A stretch of DNA of 64,000 nt, from contig NZ_JAEKIA010000010.1 in assembly GCF_016405145.1 (NCBI RefSeq), positions 21,402-85,401 on the forward strand, read 5' to 3'. Origin of the DNA: Schaalia cardiffensis. GTDB lineage: Bacteria > Actinomycetota > Actinomycetes > Actinomycetales > Actinomycetaceae. A program made the position numbers and the translations under genes. The stretch's first letter is position 1; the number at the start of each line of letters is the position of its first letter. Below, piece by piece: positions 7,201-14,651 of this stretch. The notes beneath the pieces were generated by a model. The model was not told the origin of the DNA and searched no databases. It saw only the letters and a program-made list of their open reading frames with translations.

Positions 7201-10200
7201 GGCCTCAGTCGCGGCCCGGTTGACAACGGTGCGGGTGGTCGGTGATCCGTCGTCGCGCGTCACGGGAACCGTGTCGGTGACCTTGATTTCCTTGGAGTTC
7301 AGCAGGTCCTTGAAGATGTCGGTTCCGGTCTTGCGGTCGGTTCCCCATCGGGAGGTCTGGTTGATGCCGTGCGTGGGGGCGCCGGTGAGGCCCCACCCTT
7401 CTGACGGGTTGTACGTGAGCCGTCCGGGAAGGTTGAGCTCGCGAGACAGGAACGCCTGGTGGTCCTTCACGGGGATCCAGGGGGCGCCGAGGGTGACGCA
7501 GATATCGGCGATTCCGAGGTCTTCGGGCATGACGGACTGGAGGGCGTCAACGTTGGCCTGGAACGCCGGGTCGGTGAGGGCCAGCTCCTTGGCGGCCGCG
7601 AGCTTGGCGCGCACGTTGCCCGACAGGTACTCCTCGCGGCGCACGATGTGGCCTTCGGGGGTGTCGAACACGAGCTCGCCGAGCGTGGCGCGAGCTTCTC
7701 TGGTGTCTGTGGCTGCGAGTAGGTACTGGCAGTAGTCGAGGTCGATGCTGCCCTTCTGGTCGAGGCAGATCGCGAGTGCGTCTTCAGGGGTCGAAGCGCC
7801 CTTGGGGACATATGAGGCGAACACTTGGCGTCGCTCCAGCAGCGGAGCGGGCCGGCCAGTCTCGGCCTCGTCGTCGTAGACCTCGATGGCGCGGGTGAGT
7901 GCGGCGTAGGGGTCCTTCGCGAAGATCCGGAAGACCGGCGGGCGCGTGGTGATGATGTCCTCTTCCTGTTCACCGGTCTTCTTGTCGATCGTGATGTGCG
8001 TGCGGTGCTTGGCGCGGTTGAGGGGACCGAAGTCCACGGTGTAGGCCATGTAGGCGTCCCGCAGGCCCTGGCGGCATGCCGTCATCTCGGGCGTGTCCGT
8101 GCGGCTGCGGGTCTCCAGGGTGAGGAGGGTCCGGGTTCGGTCGCGAAGATCGAGCAGGCGCGCGAGCTCGGCCTGCTGAGTCTTGGGGACCTTGATCGCT
8201 TCCCAGCCGTCGGCGCCGAGGCGTTCGAAGGCGCCCTTGTTGGATCGCAGGGAGCCGAGCTCGCGCGCGTCCACGGTGATGCCTGCGGTCGCGTCGATGG
8301 TGGGAGCTGGGGTGGAGTCGTAGGCTAGGCCCTCAATGGTCGCCTGGGTGAGGTCCTGGTCGAGGCGGCTCGTGATCTGGGCTGCGATGGTGGAGGCGTC
8401 CGTCGTGGAAGCGACGTGAAGGCCGACTGCGCCGTAGAGGCCCCGCGTGGCGGACATGGTGCCGATCACCCGGTCCGGTCGGCTCATGATCGCATCGTTG
8501 ATCGCGACCGGGGTCGCCTCGGGGGCGAGAACGTGAGAGTGAGCGTGCTCCCAGGTGAACGCACGAGGCTCTTCACCGTCCTTGCGGACGCGGAAGACGA
8601 GGAGGTCGGTGACGACCTGCGTGTCGGCGGTCTGCTCGTGAGCGCCCGACGGGAGACGGATCGCGGAGATGAGGTCGGCGCGCTCGTACATGTCACGGCG
8701 GGCGGACGGGTTCTTCGCGTCGAGCGTGTGGTGGCTGGTCAGGACTGCGACGTAGCCGCCGGGCTTGGTCTGGGCGAGAGCTTTGATGATGAAGTGGTTG
8801 TGGATGGAGTGCTCGCCGGGGTTGTTCGCCGGATCGTAGAGGGCGTAGTCCCCGAAGGGGACGTTCCCTACCGCAGCGTCGAAAAGCCGGGTTGTCGGTG
8901 TCTTTTCGTAACCCTCGTTGCGGATTTCCGCGTTCGGGTACAAGGCGTGGGCGATTCGGCTGGTCGTCGGGTCGAGTTCGACGCCCGTCATGGCCACGCT
9001 GTCGGGGGCGAGCCCGATGAAGGTGCCCGCCCCGCATCCGGGCTCGAGGACGTGCCCGGAGGTGAGGCCGTGGGCGGCGAGGGAGTGCCAGATCGCTTCG
9101 ACGTATTGGGCGTGGGTGTAGTGGGCGTTGAGGACGCTGGCGCGCGCCTGGGCGTAGTCCTCATCGTTGAGGAGGCCCTGGAGGTGCTCGCGCCGTGAGG
9201 CCCATTCGGGCTTGGACTCATCGAACATCCCCGACAGGCCGCCCCATCCGCTCCACTGGGCGAGCTGAGCCTGCTCGGCAGGGGTGGCGGGGCGGCCTTC
9301 GGATTCGAGGACGTGAAGGAGGCTGATCGCGTGGAGGTTCGCGTCGGCTCGCCGCGTGGGGGTGGAGGGCGTCGCGTGTGATGACGGGGTGAAGGAGGGG
9401 CCTACTGCTCGTCCTCTGCCGTCAGCTCCATGAGGTCCTCCCAGTCCAGGCCCTTGCGCTGCGCGAGCTGCAAGATCAGATCGTTCACCCACTGGGAGAA
9501 GGGGCGCGTCTCGCCAACCCAGAACGGAATCGGAGTGGGATACCGATGCGTCGAGCTGATCGTGTCCCACTGGGCCGGCGGAGTCTCCACCAGACCCTCC
9601 GGCAGGGGCCGGTCGAGCCACCACGTCATGAACCAGACGAGGATCGTCTCGGTATCCACGGGGCCGTGGTTGAGCATCCACTGTGCTGCCCGGTCTCTGT
9701 CGTCGCCCTGGACCAGCATCGTCAACCGATCCAAGTCGAGCTTCGGATCGAAGTCGGATTCCGTCCAGGGAGCTCCGTTCCAGTCCGATCCCATCCCGGT
9801 CAGGATGCACAGTCGCGCCATCGCCAGCTCGTAGAAGCGCGTGAGGATCTCCTTCTCGAGCTGATTCTGGAGCAGCCGGATCTCCTGCGGGTCCGTCGTG
9901 TCCTCGACCGCGTACTCCCCAGCCCAGTCGATCGGACTCCAGGCCGGATCCGTCGGGTTGAAGAGCTGGGCGTGCTCCTCGATGGTCTCCTCGAGGAAGA
10001 TCTGCTCCCAATGGGTCATCGTGTCGATGAGGAACACGCTCGCTTGCCTGTCGCTGAGAATCCGGTCCTTCCACCACTGGTACCAGTAGGTTCTGCCGCT
10101 CGTGTCGTAGCGCATCGTGTTCCTCCTTGTAAACGTCCTGCTCTTCGAAGATGGAGAACAGGTCGAGCTGGTTCTCGTCGGTGGTGGTGTGCCGGGCCAT
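4267..10200 (-). CDS. Giant DNA methylase-helicase (DarB-like antirestriction type)
   Basis: 1977 codons from the ATG at 10200, which has a good site (AAGGGA, 9 nt). Residues 11-15 are QLDLF, a consensus sliding-clamp-binding peptide. N6-adenine methylase motifs follow: VLEPGCGAGTF (about 383-393) and GNVPFGDY (about 445). An SF2/SNF2-type helicase comes next: HEVGAGKTLEMV (about 1083-1095), VVDEAHYYKN (about 1240) and REGRILRQGN (about 1595). A coiled coil precedes the C-terminus. Such fusions on phages and conjugative elements (P1 DarB is the best known) protect incoming DNA. Codons of about 29-267 coincide with the out-of-frame gene at 9402-10115 and do not look like natural protein. The recognisable body resumes at PSFTPSSHATPSTPTRRADAN, and no usable start lies just before it. 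Confidence 0.8.
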   Translation of the reverse strand: MARHTTTDENQLDLFSIFEEQDVYKEEHDALRHERQNLLVPVVEGPDSQRQASERVPHRHDDPLGADLPRGDHRGARPALQPDGSGLESDRLGWGVRGRGHDGPAGDPAAPESAREGDPHALLRAGDGATVHPDRDGIGLERSSLDGIRLRSEARLGSVDDAGPGRRQRPGSTVDAQPRPRGYRDDPRLVHDVVARPAPAGGSGGDSAGPVGHDQLDASVSHSDSVLGWRDAPLLPVGERSDLAARAAQGPGLGGPHGADGRGRAVGPSFTPSSHATPSTPTRRADANLHAISLLHVLESEGRPATPAEQAQLAQWSGWGGLSGMFDESKPEWASRREHLQGLLNDEDYAQARASVLNAHYTHAQYVEAIWHSLAAHGLTSGHVLEPGCGAGTFIGLAPDSVAMTGVELDPTTSRIAHALYPNAEIRNEGYEKTPTTRLFDAAVGNVPFGDYALYDPANNPGEHSIHNHFIIKALAQTKPGGYVAVLTSHHTLDAKNPSARRDMYERADLISAIRLPSGAHEQTADTQVVTDLLVFRVRKDGEEPRAFTWEHAHSHVLAPEATPVAINDAIMSRPDRVIGTMSATRGLYGAVGLHVASTTDASTIAAQITSRLDQDLTQATIEGLAYDSTPAPTIDATAGITVDARELGSLRSNKGAFERLGADGWEAIKVPKTQQAELARLLDLRDRTRTLLTLETRSRTDTPEMTACRQGLRDAYMAYTVDFGPLNRAKHRTHITIDKKTGEQEEDIITTRPPVFRIFAKDPYAALTRAIEVYDDEAETGRPAPLLERRQVFASYVPKGASTPEDALAICLDQKGSIDLDYCQYLLAATDTREARATLGELVFDTPEGHIVRREEYLSGNVRAKLAAAKELALTDPAFQANVDALQSVMPEDLGIADICVTLGAPWIPVKDHQAFLSRELNLPGRLTYNPSEGWGLTGAPTHGINQTSRWGTDRKTGTDIFKDLLNSKEIKVTDTVPVTRDDGSPTTRTVVNRAATEAAQGKADEIREAFQQWIWRDPHRARRLVATYNERFNSLVPRSYEDAGRHLQLPGLASTFTLRTHQRAAIARMIAEPTCGLFHEVGAGKTLEMVCGVMEQKRLGLVSKPMIIVPNHMLGQFEREWLQAYPHARILTADSQRFSKPEGRQDFFARATTSEWDAVICTQAAFKRIRVSKQTRAAYENKELADLDAWLAQATDSMSIRKAESKRKKLQTRLDEAQAAAEAASDAGLVFEELGVDYLVVDEAHYYKNLAANTEIDGVIASTSAAKCTDLDMKLDWLRATHGDRVATFATATPIANTMGEMWVMTHYLRPDLLTDAGLTTFNEWARTFTATEQRIESTVSGALAAKQRVARFQNMPELMTMWGVFADVKTRSQLDLKIPELAARTNGAREPEVVAVNIGAAMNEFTEAISARADRIHNGAVPAYEDNFLAITSDGRALATDYRLLSDQSATRALTGVTSPISSQKIDAVAANVARIYHETKSRTYQDATGELSPIPGALQLVFCDQGTPKKGWNLYDELKTLLVDAGVPADKIAFTHDATSTDEKDRLFMQARNGAINILIGSTEKMGTGANIQARAAALHHVTAPWRPADIAQREGRILRQGNQNDEVQIFRYVTEHSFDEYSWQTLERKARFINQVMTHQLAGRTAEDISAGTEEASYAQVKAIASGNPLLLEEARLKNQVTTYQARSKNHELQHSHLRTILPSFDRQITALTRKAQIREDLAARTTSTKGDDFTARIADILADTRADAAATLTRTLTACDLSSNRMAYINFHRQGLPNVEVTVAGHQFVFGVAPAPRDAYDYPDMSKPTVLVAALKDLHMDDEYLTNEAVRFAVTDLRDPSQALGVIRKLENHATNLATTAKRYRQHADDAQAERDRATAELARPNPYTDRLAAAQAELDAIRRQMSQAAHGQQLIPELDPTPRGIDADVARVRALPLGDTRQCRVASPSAPPAPHTWTQRSAGKAAIPLH
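9402..10115 (-). CDS. Hypothetical protein nested out of frame in the methylase-helicase ORF
   Basis: 237 residues starting MRYDTSGRTYWYQWWKDRIL, with an excellent site AAGGAGG 7 nt upstream. It is acidic and Trp-rich (DWAGEY, GMGSDWNGAPW, FMTWWLDRPLPEGL, ELTAEDEQ end) and clearly reads like a real folded protein, unlike the overlapping frame. It ends where recognisable methylase-helicase sequence resumes, as if a cassette had been inserted after codon 28 of the larger gene. No family is recognised. Either a ribosome makes both products, or the big gene is disrupted and this one is an accessory protein. Confidence 0.75.
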   Translation of the reverse strand: MRYDTSGRTYWYQWWKDRILSDRQASVFLIDTMTHWEQIFLEETIEEHAQLFNPTDPAWSPIDWAGEYAVEDTTDPQEIRLLQNQLEKEILTRFYELAMARLCILTGMGSDWNGAPWTESDFDPKLDLDRLTMLVQGDDRDRAAQWMLNHGPVDTETILVWFMTWWLDRPLPEGLVETPPAQWDTISSTHRYPTPIPFWVGETRPFSQWVNDLILQLAQRKGLDWEDLMELTAEDEQ

Positions 10201-10236
10201 CGGTGGTCCCTTCCCGTGGTGATCGCTTCTGTGATC

Positions 10237-10255
10237 ACGTCGGGTGTGCACACAC
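10237..10255. promoter_or_regulatory. Shared 19-bp motif, copy 1 (possible operator)
   Basis: ACGTCGGGTGTGCACACAC occurs here, 37-55 bp upstream of the methylase-helicase start, and again exactly at 12668-12686, 67-85 bp upstream of another minus-strand gene. It contains the palindrome GTGTGCACAC. This suggests a common regulator or a promoter element; it is also compatible with a recombination remnant. Confidence 0.45.
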
Positions 10256-10340
10256 ACCGGGGGTGCCCGCGCTGCGGGTGGTGCGGGCGTTGCGGGCTGT
10301 GCTGGTAATGGTGTCAGTGCCCGCTGGCGTTTGCGTCCGC

Positions 10341-10706
10341 CTACTCGTCGTCGGTGCGGGCGAGGGCGAGGTCGTCGGTGGCGAGGTCGGCGCCGATGTG
10401 GTCGACCCACACCTGGTGGGAGAGGCGCGTCTCGCCGTCGCGTCCCGTCCACTCGCGCACGCTGTAGGTTCCGGCGAAGACGATGCGTCGGTTGCCTGCA
10501 CGTTCCTGGAAGCCGACGAGCCTTTCGCCGGGGGTGCCGGGGATGGTGAGGTCGTAGAAGACGGTGGCGCCTTCGGCCCATTCACCGTCCTCGCTTCGCA
10601 CACGGTCGGTGACGGCGACCCTGGCGTGCGTGAGCGTGCGCCCCCGGTCGGTGGTGGTCGTGGCGGGTGCGCCGGTGAGGTTTCCGCTGCGGATGATGTA
10701 GCTCAT
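10341..10706 (-). CDS. ssb: Single-stranded DNA-binding protein (element copy)
   Basis: 121 residues, an OB-fold SSB: MSYIIRSGNLTGAP start, then ARVAVTDRV, FYDLTIPGTPGERL and RRIVFAGTYSVREWTGRDGE, which match strands 1-4. It lacks the long Gly/Pro linker and acidic DDDIPF-type tip of the housekeeping SSB and ends ARTDDE. It probably coats transferred single-stranded DNA or protects it during establishment. It lies upstream of the methylase-helicase in the same orientation. Confidence 0.82.
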   Translation of the reverse strand: MSYIIRSGNLTGAPATTTTDRGRTLTHARVAVTDRVRSEDGEWAEGATVFYDLTIPGTPGERLVGFQERAGNRRIVFAGTYSVREWTGRDGETRLSHQVWVDHIGADLATDDLALARTDDE

Positions 10707-10726
10707 GATGGTGTCCTTTCAGGGGG

Positions 10727-10918
10727 TCAGTTGAGGAGTGCGTGGGCTGCCATGAGGTAGGCGGCGGCGCTGAGGATGGCGACGCCGCTGATCGTCAGGA
10801 AGCTTGCCTTCTGATACTCGGGTTCAGCGTTGGACGCGATGGCGGCTCCGACGACGAGTGAGGAGACGGTTGACAGGCTCATGACGGTGCCTGCGACGGC
10901 GGCGAATACGGGGGACAT
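10727..10918 (-). CDS. Small two-helix membrane protein
   Basis: 63 residues with two hydrophobic helices (about 4-28 and 42-61) separated by the polar loop SNAEPEYQKAS. It lies between the cell-wall hydrolase and the SSB with short gaps, so it probably belongs to the transfer operon. A VirB2/TrbC-like role is conceivable from size and topology only. No signal-cleavage motif is obvious. Confidence 0.6.
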   Translation of the reverse strand: MSPVFAAVAGTVMSLSTVSSLVVGAAIASNAEPEYQKASFLTISGVAILSAAAYLMAAHALLN

Positions 10919-10937
10919 GTTCGGGGCCTTTCGGGGT

Positions 10938-11891
10938 CTAGTGGGTGTAGCGGACGGGGAACCAGAGCTGGCTGCGCCAGTAGCCGGTGGAGATGGGGAC
11001 CTCGTGGACGACGGCGCCGAAGTCGGGGGCGTGGATCATGCGTCCGTCGCCGACATAGATCCCGATGTGGTCGACGTGGGGTGTGCCGGACTGGGAGAAG
11101 CCGATGAAGTCTCCGGGCTGGAGGTCGGCTTCGCTGATCGGGGTGACGGCGCTGGAGTGGACGATCTGGTCGGCACTGGGCCGACCTTCGGGGAAGGAGT
11201 AGCCGAGTTCTTGCATGGTCAGGACGATGAGGCCGGAGCAATCGACTCCGGAAGGGGTTGTTCCGCCCCACACGTAGGGAGCTCCCGTGTGGGTGCGCGC
11301 TTGGTCGACGATCTGATTCCCGCTCGCTGACGAGGCGCCCGCGTATGTGGTGGCGTCGGCGATGATCCTGGCGACGTAGTTGATGGTCTCCGGGAAGGGA
11401 GGCATCCCGTGATTGTCGTGGACGGCGCCGGGGCCGGCGTTGTAGGCGGCGAGTACCAGGGATGTGAAGTCGCCCGAGACCGTGCCCTGGTCAAGCCAAG
11501 CGCGCACAGACGAGGCAAGTTCGCACATGTAGCGGCCCTGGCTGGCGATCGCGTCGAGGGGGTTGAACGGGTCGGCTTTGCCGTCTCCGTCGCCGTCGAC
11601 GCCGTGGGCGGCCCAGGTCGTGGGCATGAACTGGGTGAGGCCTTGTGCTCCGACGGGGCTCACGGCCTTTGGGTTCCACCCGGACTCCTGCTTGATCTGG
11701 GCGGCGAGGATTGCCGGGGTGACGCCCTCGCACTGCGAGCCGGCCGCGATGATCGCGTCGCGGTACTCGGCGGGCACCCCTGCCAGGCCTGAGCCCAGCG
11801 GTCTCGCGCCCGTCGCCTGGGACGAGGCGACGATCATGAGGGGAAGGATCGCGAGCGGGGCGAGAGCGACGGCGGCGAATCCGAGCTTCAC
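10938..11891 (-). CDS. Bifunctional lytic transglycosylase/NlpC-P60 hydrolase for conjugation
   Basis: 317 residues. GTG start overlaps the stop of the upstream gene (GTGA). N-terminal membrane anchor or signal (2-25). A soluble lytic transglycosylase domain (about 45-165) carries the catalytic Glu in KQESGWNP, GAQGLTQFMPTTW and the AYNAGPGAV motif. A C-terminal NlpC/P60 domain (about 195-317) has the catalytic Cys in VDCSGLI, His in HVDHIGIY and HAPDFG. This two-domain arrangement is that of the Tn916 Orf14/VirB1-type enzymes, which open peptidoglycan for the secretion channel. All key residues are present. Confidence 0.9.
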   Translation of the reverse strand: MKLGFAAVALAPLAILPLMIVASSQATGARPLGSGLAGVPAEYRDAIIAAGSQCEGVTPAILAAQIKQESGWNPKAVSPVGAQGLTQFMPTTWAAHGVDGDGDGKADPFNPLDAIASQGRYMCELASSVRAWLDQGTVSGDFTSLVLAAYNAGPGAVHDNHGMPPFPETINYVARIIADATTYAGASSASGNQIVDQARTHTGAPYVWGGTTPSGVDCSGLIVLTMQELGYSFPEGRPSADQIVHSSAVTPISEADLQPGDFIGFSQSGTPHVDHIGIYVGDGRMIHAPDFGAVVHEVPISTGYWRSQLWFPVRYTH

Positions 11892-12601
11892 GGGCGCGGA
11901 CCCCCTGCTTCGAACGTGGACCGCCCGTGAGGCCGCGAGGGGGCGGAACCCTTTGTGCTGGCTGTGACTGCGGTGCTGGCGTTGCGGGCTGTGCTGGCGT
12001 GGGTGGTCTTGCCGGTGTTCGCGGCGATGAGAGCCCGGATCCTGTCGGGGCGGAATCCGCTCGTTCGCTCCCCCGCCTCGTCTTCAAGGATCGGCGCCGA
12101 CATGAGCCCCTCGCGTTTGAACTGTTCGATGAGGTCGGGTCGGGTCGATAGGTCGATCGTGATGAACTCGAGTCCCGCCTTCTCGAAAGCCCGGTGCGTC
12201 ATCTGGCAGCCGGGGCATCCCGGTGTCGTGTAGAGGGTGACAGCGGGTAGGGTGTCTGCCCGATCGTCCTGACGCTCTTGGTCTGCCTGAAGGTAAGTGA
12301 CGGGGCGAGCCTGGTCTGTGGTGTGAGCATCAGGGAGGATCGTCGCATTGGGGTCGTCGAAGAGGATCTTCACGAGCTCCTGGTCGGATAGTCCCGCCGC
12401 ATTGAGAGCTTCGAGCGCCTCGGCGAGAGTCCGATCATCGTCCGTGCCTTCGGGAAGGGGCGCATGCTCATAGAGGTAGTCGCCAAGGCGGTTCCATGCG
12501 GCGTCTCCCGCCTGTTCGTAGTGCTCGTGGATCGTGCCTTTCCAGTCGTCCCGATTCGGATCGATATTGCCGGGGGCGAGCCTGGTCTGTGGTGTGAGCA
12601 T
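11888..12601 (-). CDS. Protein with glutaredoxin/NrdH-like domain
   Basis: 237 residues from the ATG at 12601 (AAAGGA upstream). A helical acidic N-terminal half (about 10-90) precedes a thioredoxin-fold domain, LYTTPGCPGCQMTHRAFEKAGLEF (CPGC redox motif near residue 129), and then DLIEQFKREGLMSAPIL with the cis-Pro region. The tail is Thr/Ala-rich and low in complexity (TARNASTAVTAST). The gene contains one copy of a 30-bp repeat at its start codon and another inside. A redox or disulfide role in the transfer apparatus is inference. Confidence 0.7.
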   Translation of the reverse strand: MLTPQTRLAPGNIDPNRDDWKGTIHEHYEQAGDAAWNRLGDYLYEHAPLPEGTDDDRTLAEALEALNAAGLSDQELVKILFDDPNATILPDAHTTDQARPVTYLQADQERQDDRADTLPAVTLYTTPGCPGCQMTHRAFEKAGLEFITIDLSTRPDLIEQFKREGLMSAPILEDEAGERTSGFRPDRIRALIAANTGKTTHASTARNASTAVTASTKGSAPSRPHGRSTFEAGGPRP

Positions 12602-12602
12602 C
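12302..12602. repeat. 30-bp direct repeat (12302-12331 and 12573-12602)
   Basis: The 30 bases at 12302-12331 recur exactly at 12573-12602, 271 bp apart. The right copy encodes the first ten residues of the overlapping gene (MLTPQTRLAP) while the left copy is read one frame off as DAHTTDQARP. The repeat therefore reflects DNA duplication, not a protein repeat. Confidence 0.85.
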
Positions 12603-12667
12603 GGTTCAGTCCTTTCAAGTCGGGGAATGACGTGCCGGCCGCGAAGGCAGGGACGCGTCATGTCCTT

Positions 12668-12686
12668 ACGTCGGGTGTGCACACAC
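12668..12686. promoter_or_regulatory. Shared 19-bp motif, copy 2 (possible operator)
   Basis: Exact second copy of ACGTCGGGTGTGCACACAC, located 67-85 bp upstream of the start at 12601 and adjoining the stop of the DUF2786 gene. See the copy at 10237-10255. Confidence 0.45.
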
Positions 12687-12688
12687 GC

Positions 12689-13459
12689 CTAGCCGCGCCT
12701 GTTGGCGGCGATCTGGCGATGCTCTGAGTTGTTGAGGTTGGGGGTGCCGGTGCCGAGGTGGGAGTTCCAGCCCGCGTCGCGCCCGTCCTTGAGCGCACGC
12801 TCATGGGTGTTGACTCCGCTGCCCTCGTGGAGATCGAGGGTGGTGATGTAGTCCGCGAGCCTGCGGGAGCGATCCCGGACAGTGAGTGCGGCGGATGAGT
12901 CTCCGGCGGCCTTCTGCTCGGTGATGGTGGCGCGTCGGGTGGTGCGGATCCGTTGGGCGACTCCTTGGGCGTATCCGAGGATGAAGCCTGCTCGTGCGCG
13001 CCGCTGGTTGGCGGGCTTCATCCGCTTGTAGCCGGGGCTGGCTTTGCGCCATTGGGTCCAGGCTGAGGCCGTGTGAGCCGTCAGAGCAGTGATGAGAGGA
13101 GCGAGCCAGTCAAGGTCAGAGTCGAAGCCGACCACGTGCACGAAGACGCCGGGGCTCCCCGGGCGTCGTCTCTCGTCGGTGTAGTAGGTGGTCGCTCCGC
13201 AGGCTTGGGCGACCTGGTGGACGGCGTGCGCCTGCGCTAGTGAGGGAGTCGTCATACCTCCGGGAATCATGATCGTCCGCGTCTCGATCTCGTCGCGTCG
13301 GACGGCGGGCGAAGAGCGATCGGACAGGCGTGTGATGGAGTGACGAGCCATGAGGATGCTCGCCCGCTCGAGAGCGACCTCACGCTCATTGGTGCTCGCG
13401 CCGGAATCTCGCGCAATAGCGAGGAATCTTCGGATCTGGTCTTCGATAGTGCTGGTCAT
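12689..13459 (-). CDS. DUF2786 domain-containing protein
   Basis: 256 residues. The N-terminal 45 residues match the DUF2786 pattern (IEDQIRRFLAIARDSGASTNEREVALERASILMARHSI). The middle is an alpha/beta stretch with HVVGFDSDLDWLAPLITALTAHTASAW and a basic RRARAGFILGYAQGVAQRIR helix, as in actinobacterial DUF2786 proteins on plasmids and integrative elements. AAGGAC lies about 7 nt before the ATG. The biochemical role of the family is not known. Confidence 0.75.
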   Translation of the reverse strand: MTSTIEDQIRRFLAIARDSGASTNEREVALERASILMARHSITRLSDRSSPAVRRDEIETRTIMIPGGMTTPSLAQAHAVHQVAQACGATTYYTDERRRPGSPGVFVHVVGFDSDLDWLAPLITALTAHTASAWTQWRKASPGYKRMKPANQRRARAGFILGYAQGVAQRIRTTRRATITEQKAAGDSSAALTVRDRSRRLADYITTLDLHEGSGVNTHERALKDGRDAGWNSHLGTGTPNLNNSEHRQIAANRRG

Positions 13460-13520
13460 CGGAGGGTCCTTCTCAGTGTTGCTGGCAGTGCCGGGCGTGC
13501 TGTCGAAAGCGCACGCGCGG

Positions 13521-13841
13521 CTAGCGGCGTCCGGTGGGGAGTCGCCCGGTGGGAACGGGAGCGAAGGGCTGACCGTCGTTGAAGGTGGCGATGTCGTCGG
13601 CGAGCTTGGCTTCGATAGCTTCTTGGATCCACTCGGCGAGAGAGGAGACGCCCGTTCGGGGGCCGCAGGTCCAGAACGCTGCTCGGGCTTGGTCCATGAG
13701 GTCGGCGTCGACGCGGAAGGTGACCTTGATCTTCATGGTCGTCGCAGGCTGCTCGGGTGAGCGTCGGGTCTGGCTCGTCGGAGTTGTGACGTGGGTGTAG
13801 CCGGTGAGCTTGGAGGTGCGGGGTTGGGGTCGCGTGCTCAT
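13521..13841 (-). CDS. Ribbon-helix-helix partition partner (ParB-like)
   Basis: 106 residues from the ATG at 13841, which overlaps the parA stop (ATGA). A basic disordered N-terminus of about 35 residues precedes KIKVTFRVDADLMDQARAAF (beta strand plus helix A) and SSLAEWIQEAIEAKLADD (helix B), a ribbon-helix-helix arrangement. Small RHH proteins downstream of ParA bind centromere-like repeats. Its position argues for that role here. Confidence 0.7.
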   Translation of the reverse strand: MSTRPQPRTSKLTGYTHVTTPTSQTRRSPEQPATTMKIKVTFRVDADLMDQARAAFWTCGPRTGVSSLAEWIQEAIEAKLADDIATFNDGQPFAPVPTGRLPTGRR

Positions 13842-14626
13842 CGGAGGGCCTCCTTGAGGATCGTGCGGTACAAGTCGGAGAACGCGCGGGCCTGGCGTCG
13901 GTTGGTGGGCCATTCGTCGAGGGCGGTCGAGGCTTCTACGGCGTCGGAGATGAGGACCGCGCGCGGGATCGGAGTGGAGATGAGGGGCAGGTGCTCCGTT
14001 TCGGTGAATGCTTGGAGCTCGGTGAGCCATCCGCTGCCGGAAATCGTCTGTTTCTCGTGCATGTTGATGACGATCCCGGCGACGTGGAGACGGTGGTTGA
14101 CTTCCTGGACTGCGCTCACCGTGCTCAGCAGGTTGGCGAGCCCGGTGGCGCTCCACTGCTTGGACTGGGTGACGATGAGGACTCCATCGGCGGCGACGAG
14201 CGCGTTGATGGTGAGCTTGTCGAGCGAGGGCGGGCAGTCGATGAGGACGAGATCGTAGGAGGCGGTTGCGGCATCAAGCGCGTGGGCCAGGCGGGACTCT
14301 CCTCCGATCGGGAGACTGACCAGGCGGTCTCTCACTCCTGCGAGGTTGTCGCCGTTGGGTGTGGGAACGAGGTCCACTCCGCCCCACACCGTGGAGACGG
14401 TGACATCGTGGAGTGAGAGCGCACCGTGTGGGGTGAGGGCGTCGGCGACGCCGACGCTGGTCTCGGGCAGAGGATCGCTGGAGAGGTTGGCTGTGATGTT
14501 TCCCTGCGGGTCGAGGTCGACGACGAGGACCCGCAGTCCCTCGAGGGCTGCGGCGCGGGAGAGATGGAAGGTGGTCGTCGACTTGCCGACGCCGCCCTTC
14601 TGGTTGCAGATGGCGAGAGTCTTCAT
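13838..14626 (-). CDS. ParA-family partition ATPase
   Basis: 262 residues from the ATG at 14626 with AGGAGA upstream; the frame is open further upstream but that part is low-complexity. Deviant Walker A QKGGVGKSTTT (about 9-19), Walker A' LVVDLDPQGN (about 40), Walker B VLIDCPPSLD (about 120). ParA ATPases segregate plasmids and stabilise the circular form of integrative elements. It is coupled to the RHH gene by a 4-nt overlap. Intact, full-length for the plasmid type without an N-terminal HTH. Confidence 0.92.
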   Translation of the reverse strand: MKTLAICNQKGGVGKSTTTFHLSRAAALEGLRVLVVDLDPQGNITANLSSDPLPETSVGVADALTPHGALSLHDVTVSTVWGGVDLVPTPNGDNLAGVRDRLVSLPIGGESRLAHALDAATASYDLVLIDCPPSLDKLTINALVAADGVLIVTQSKQWSATGLANLLSTVSAVQEVNHRLHVAGIVINMHEKQTISGSGWLTELQAFTETEHLPLISTPIPRAVLISDAVEASTALDEWPTNRRQARAFSDLYRTILKEALR

Positions 14627-14651
14627 GAGGTTCTCCTGGGAGTGGTTCGGG

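Noticed and set aside
10200..10581. Upstream extension of the methylase-helicase frame to 10581
   Set aside because: It overlaps ssb in another frame, is Arg/Pro-rich nonsense, and the ATG at 10200 has a good ribosome-binding site.
13521..14156. Long form of the RHH gene starting at 14156
   Set aside because: The upstream part lies in the ParA gene out of frame; the ATG at 13841 is coupled to the parA stop.
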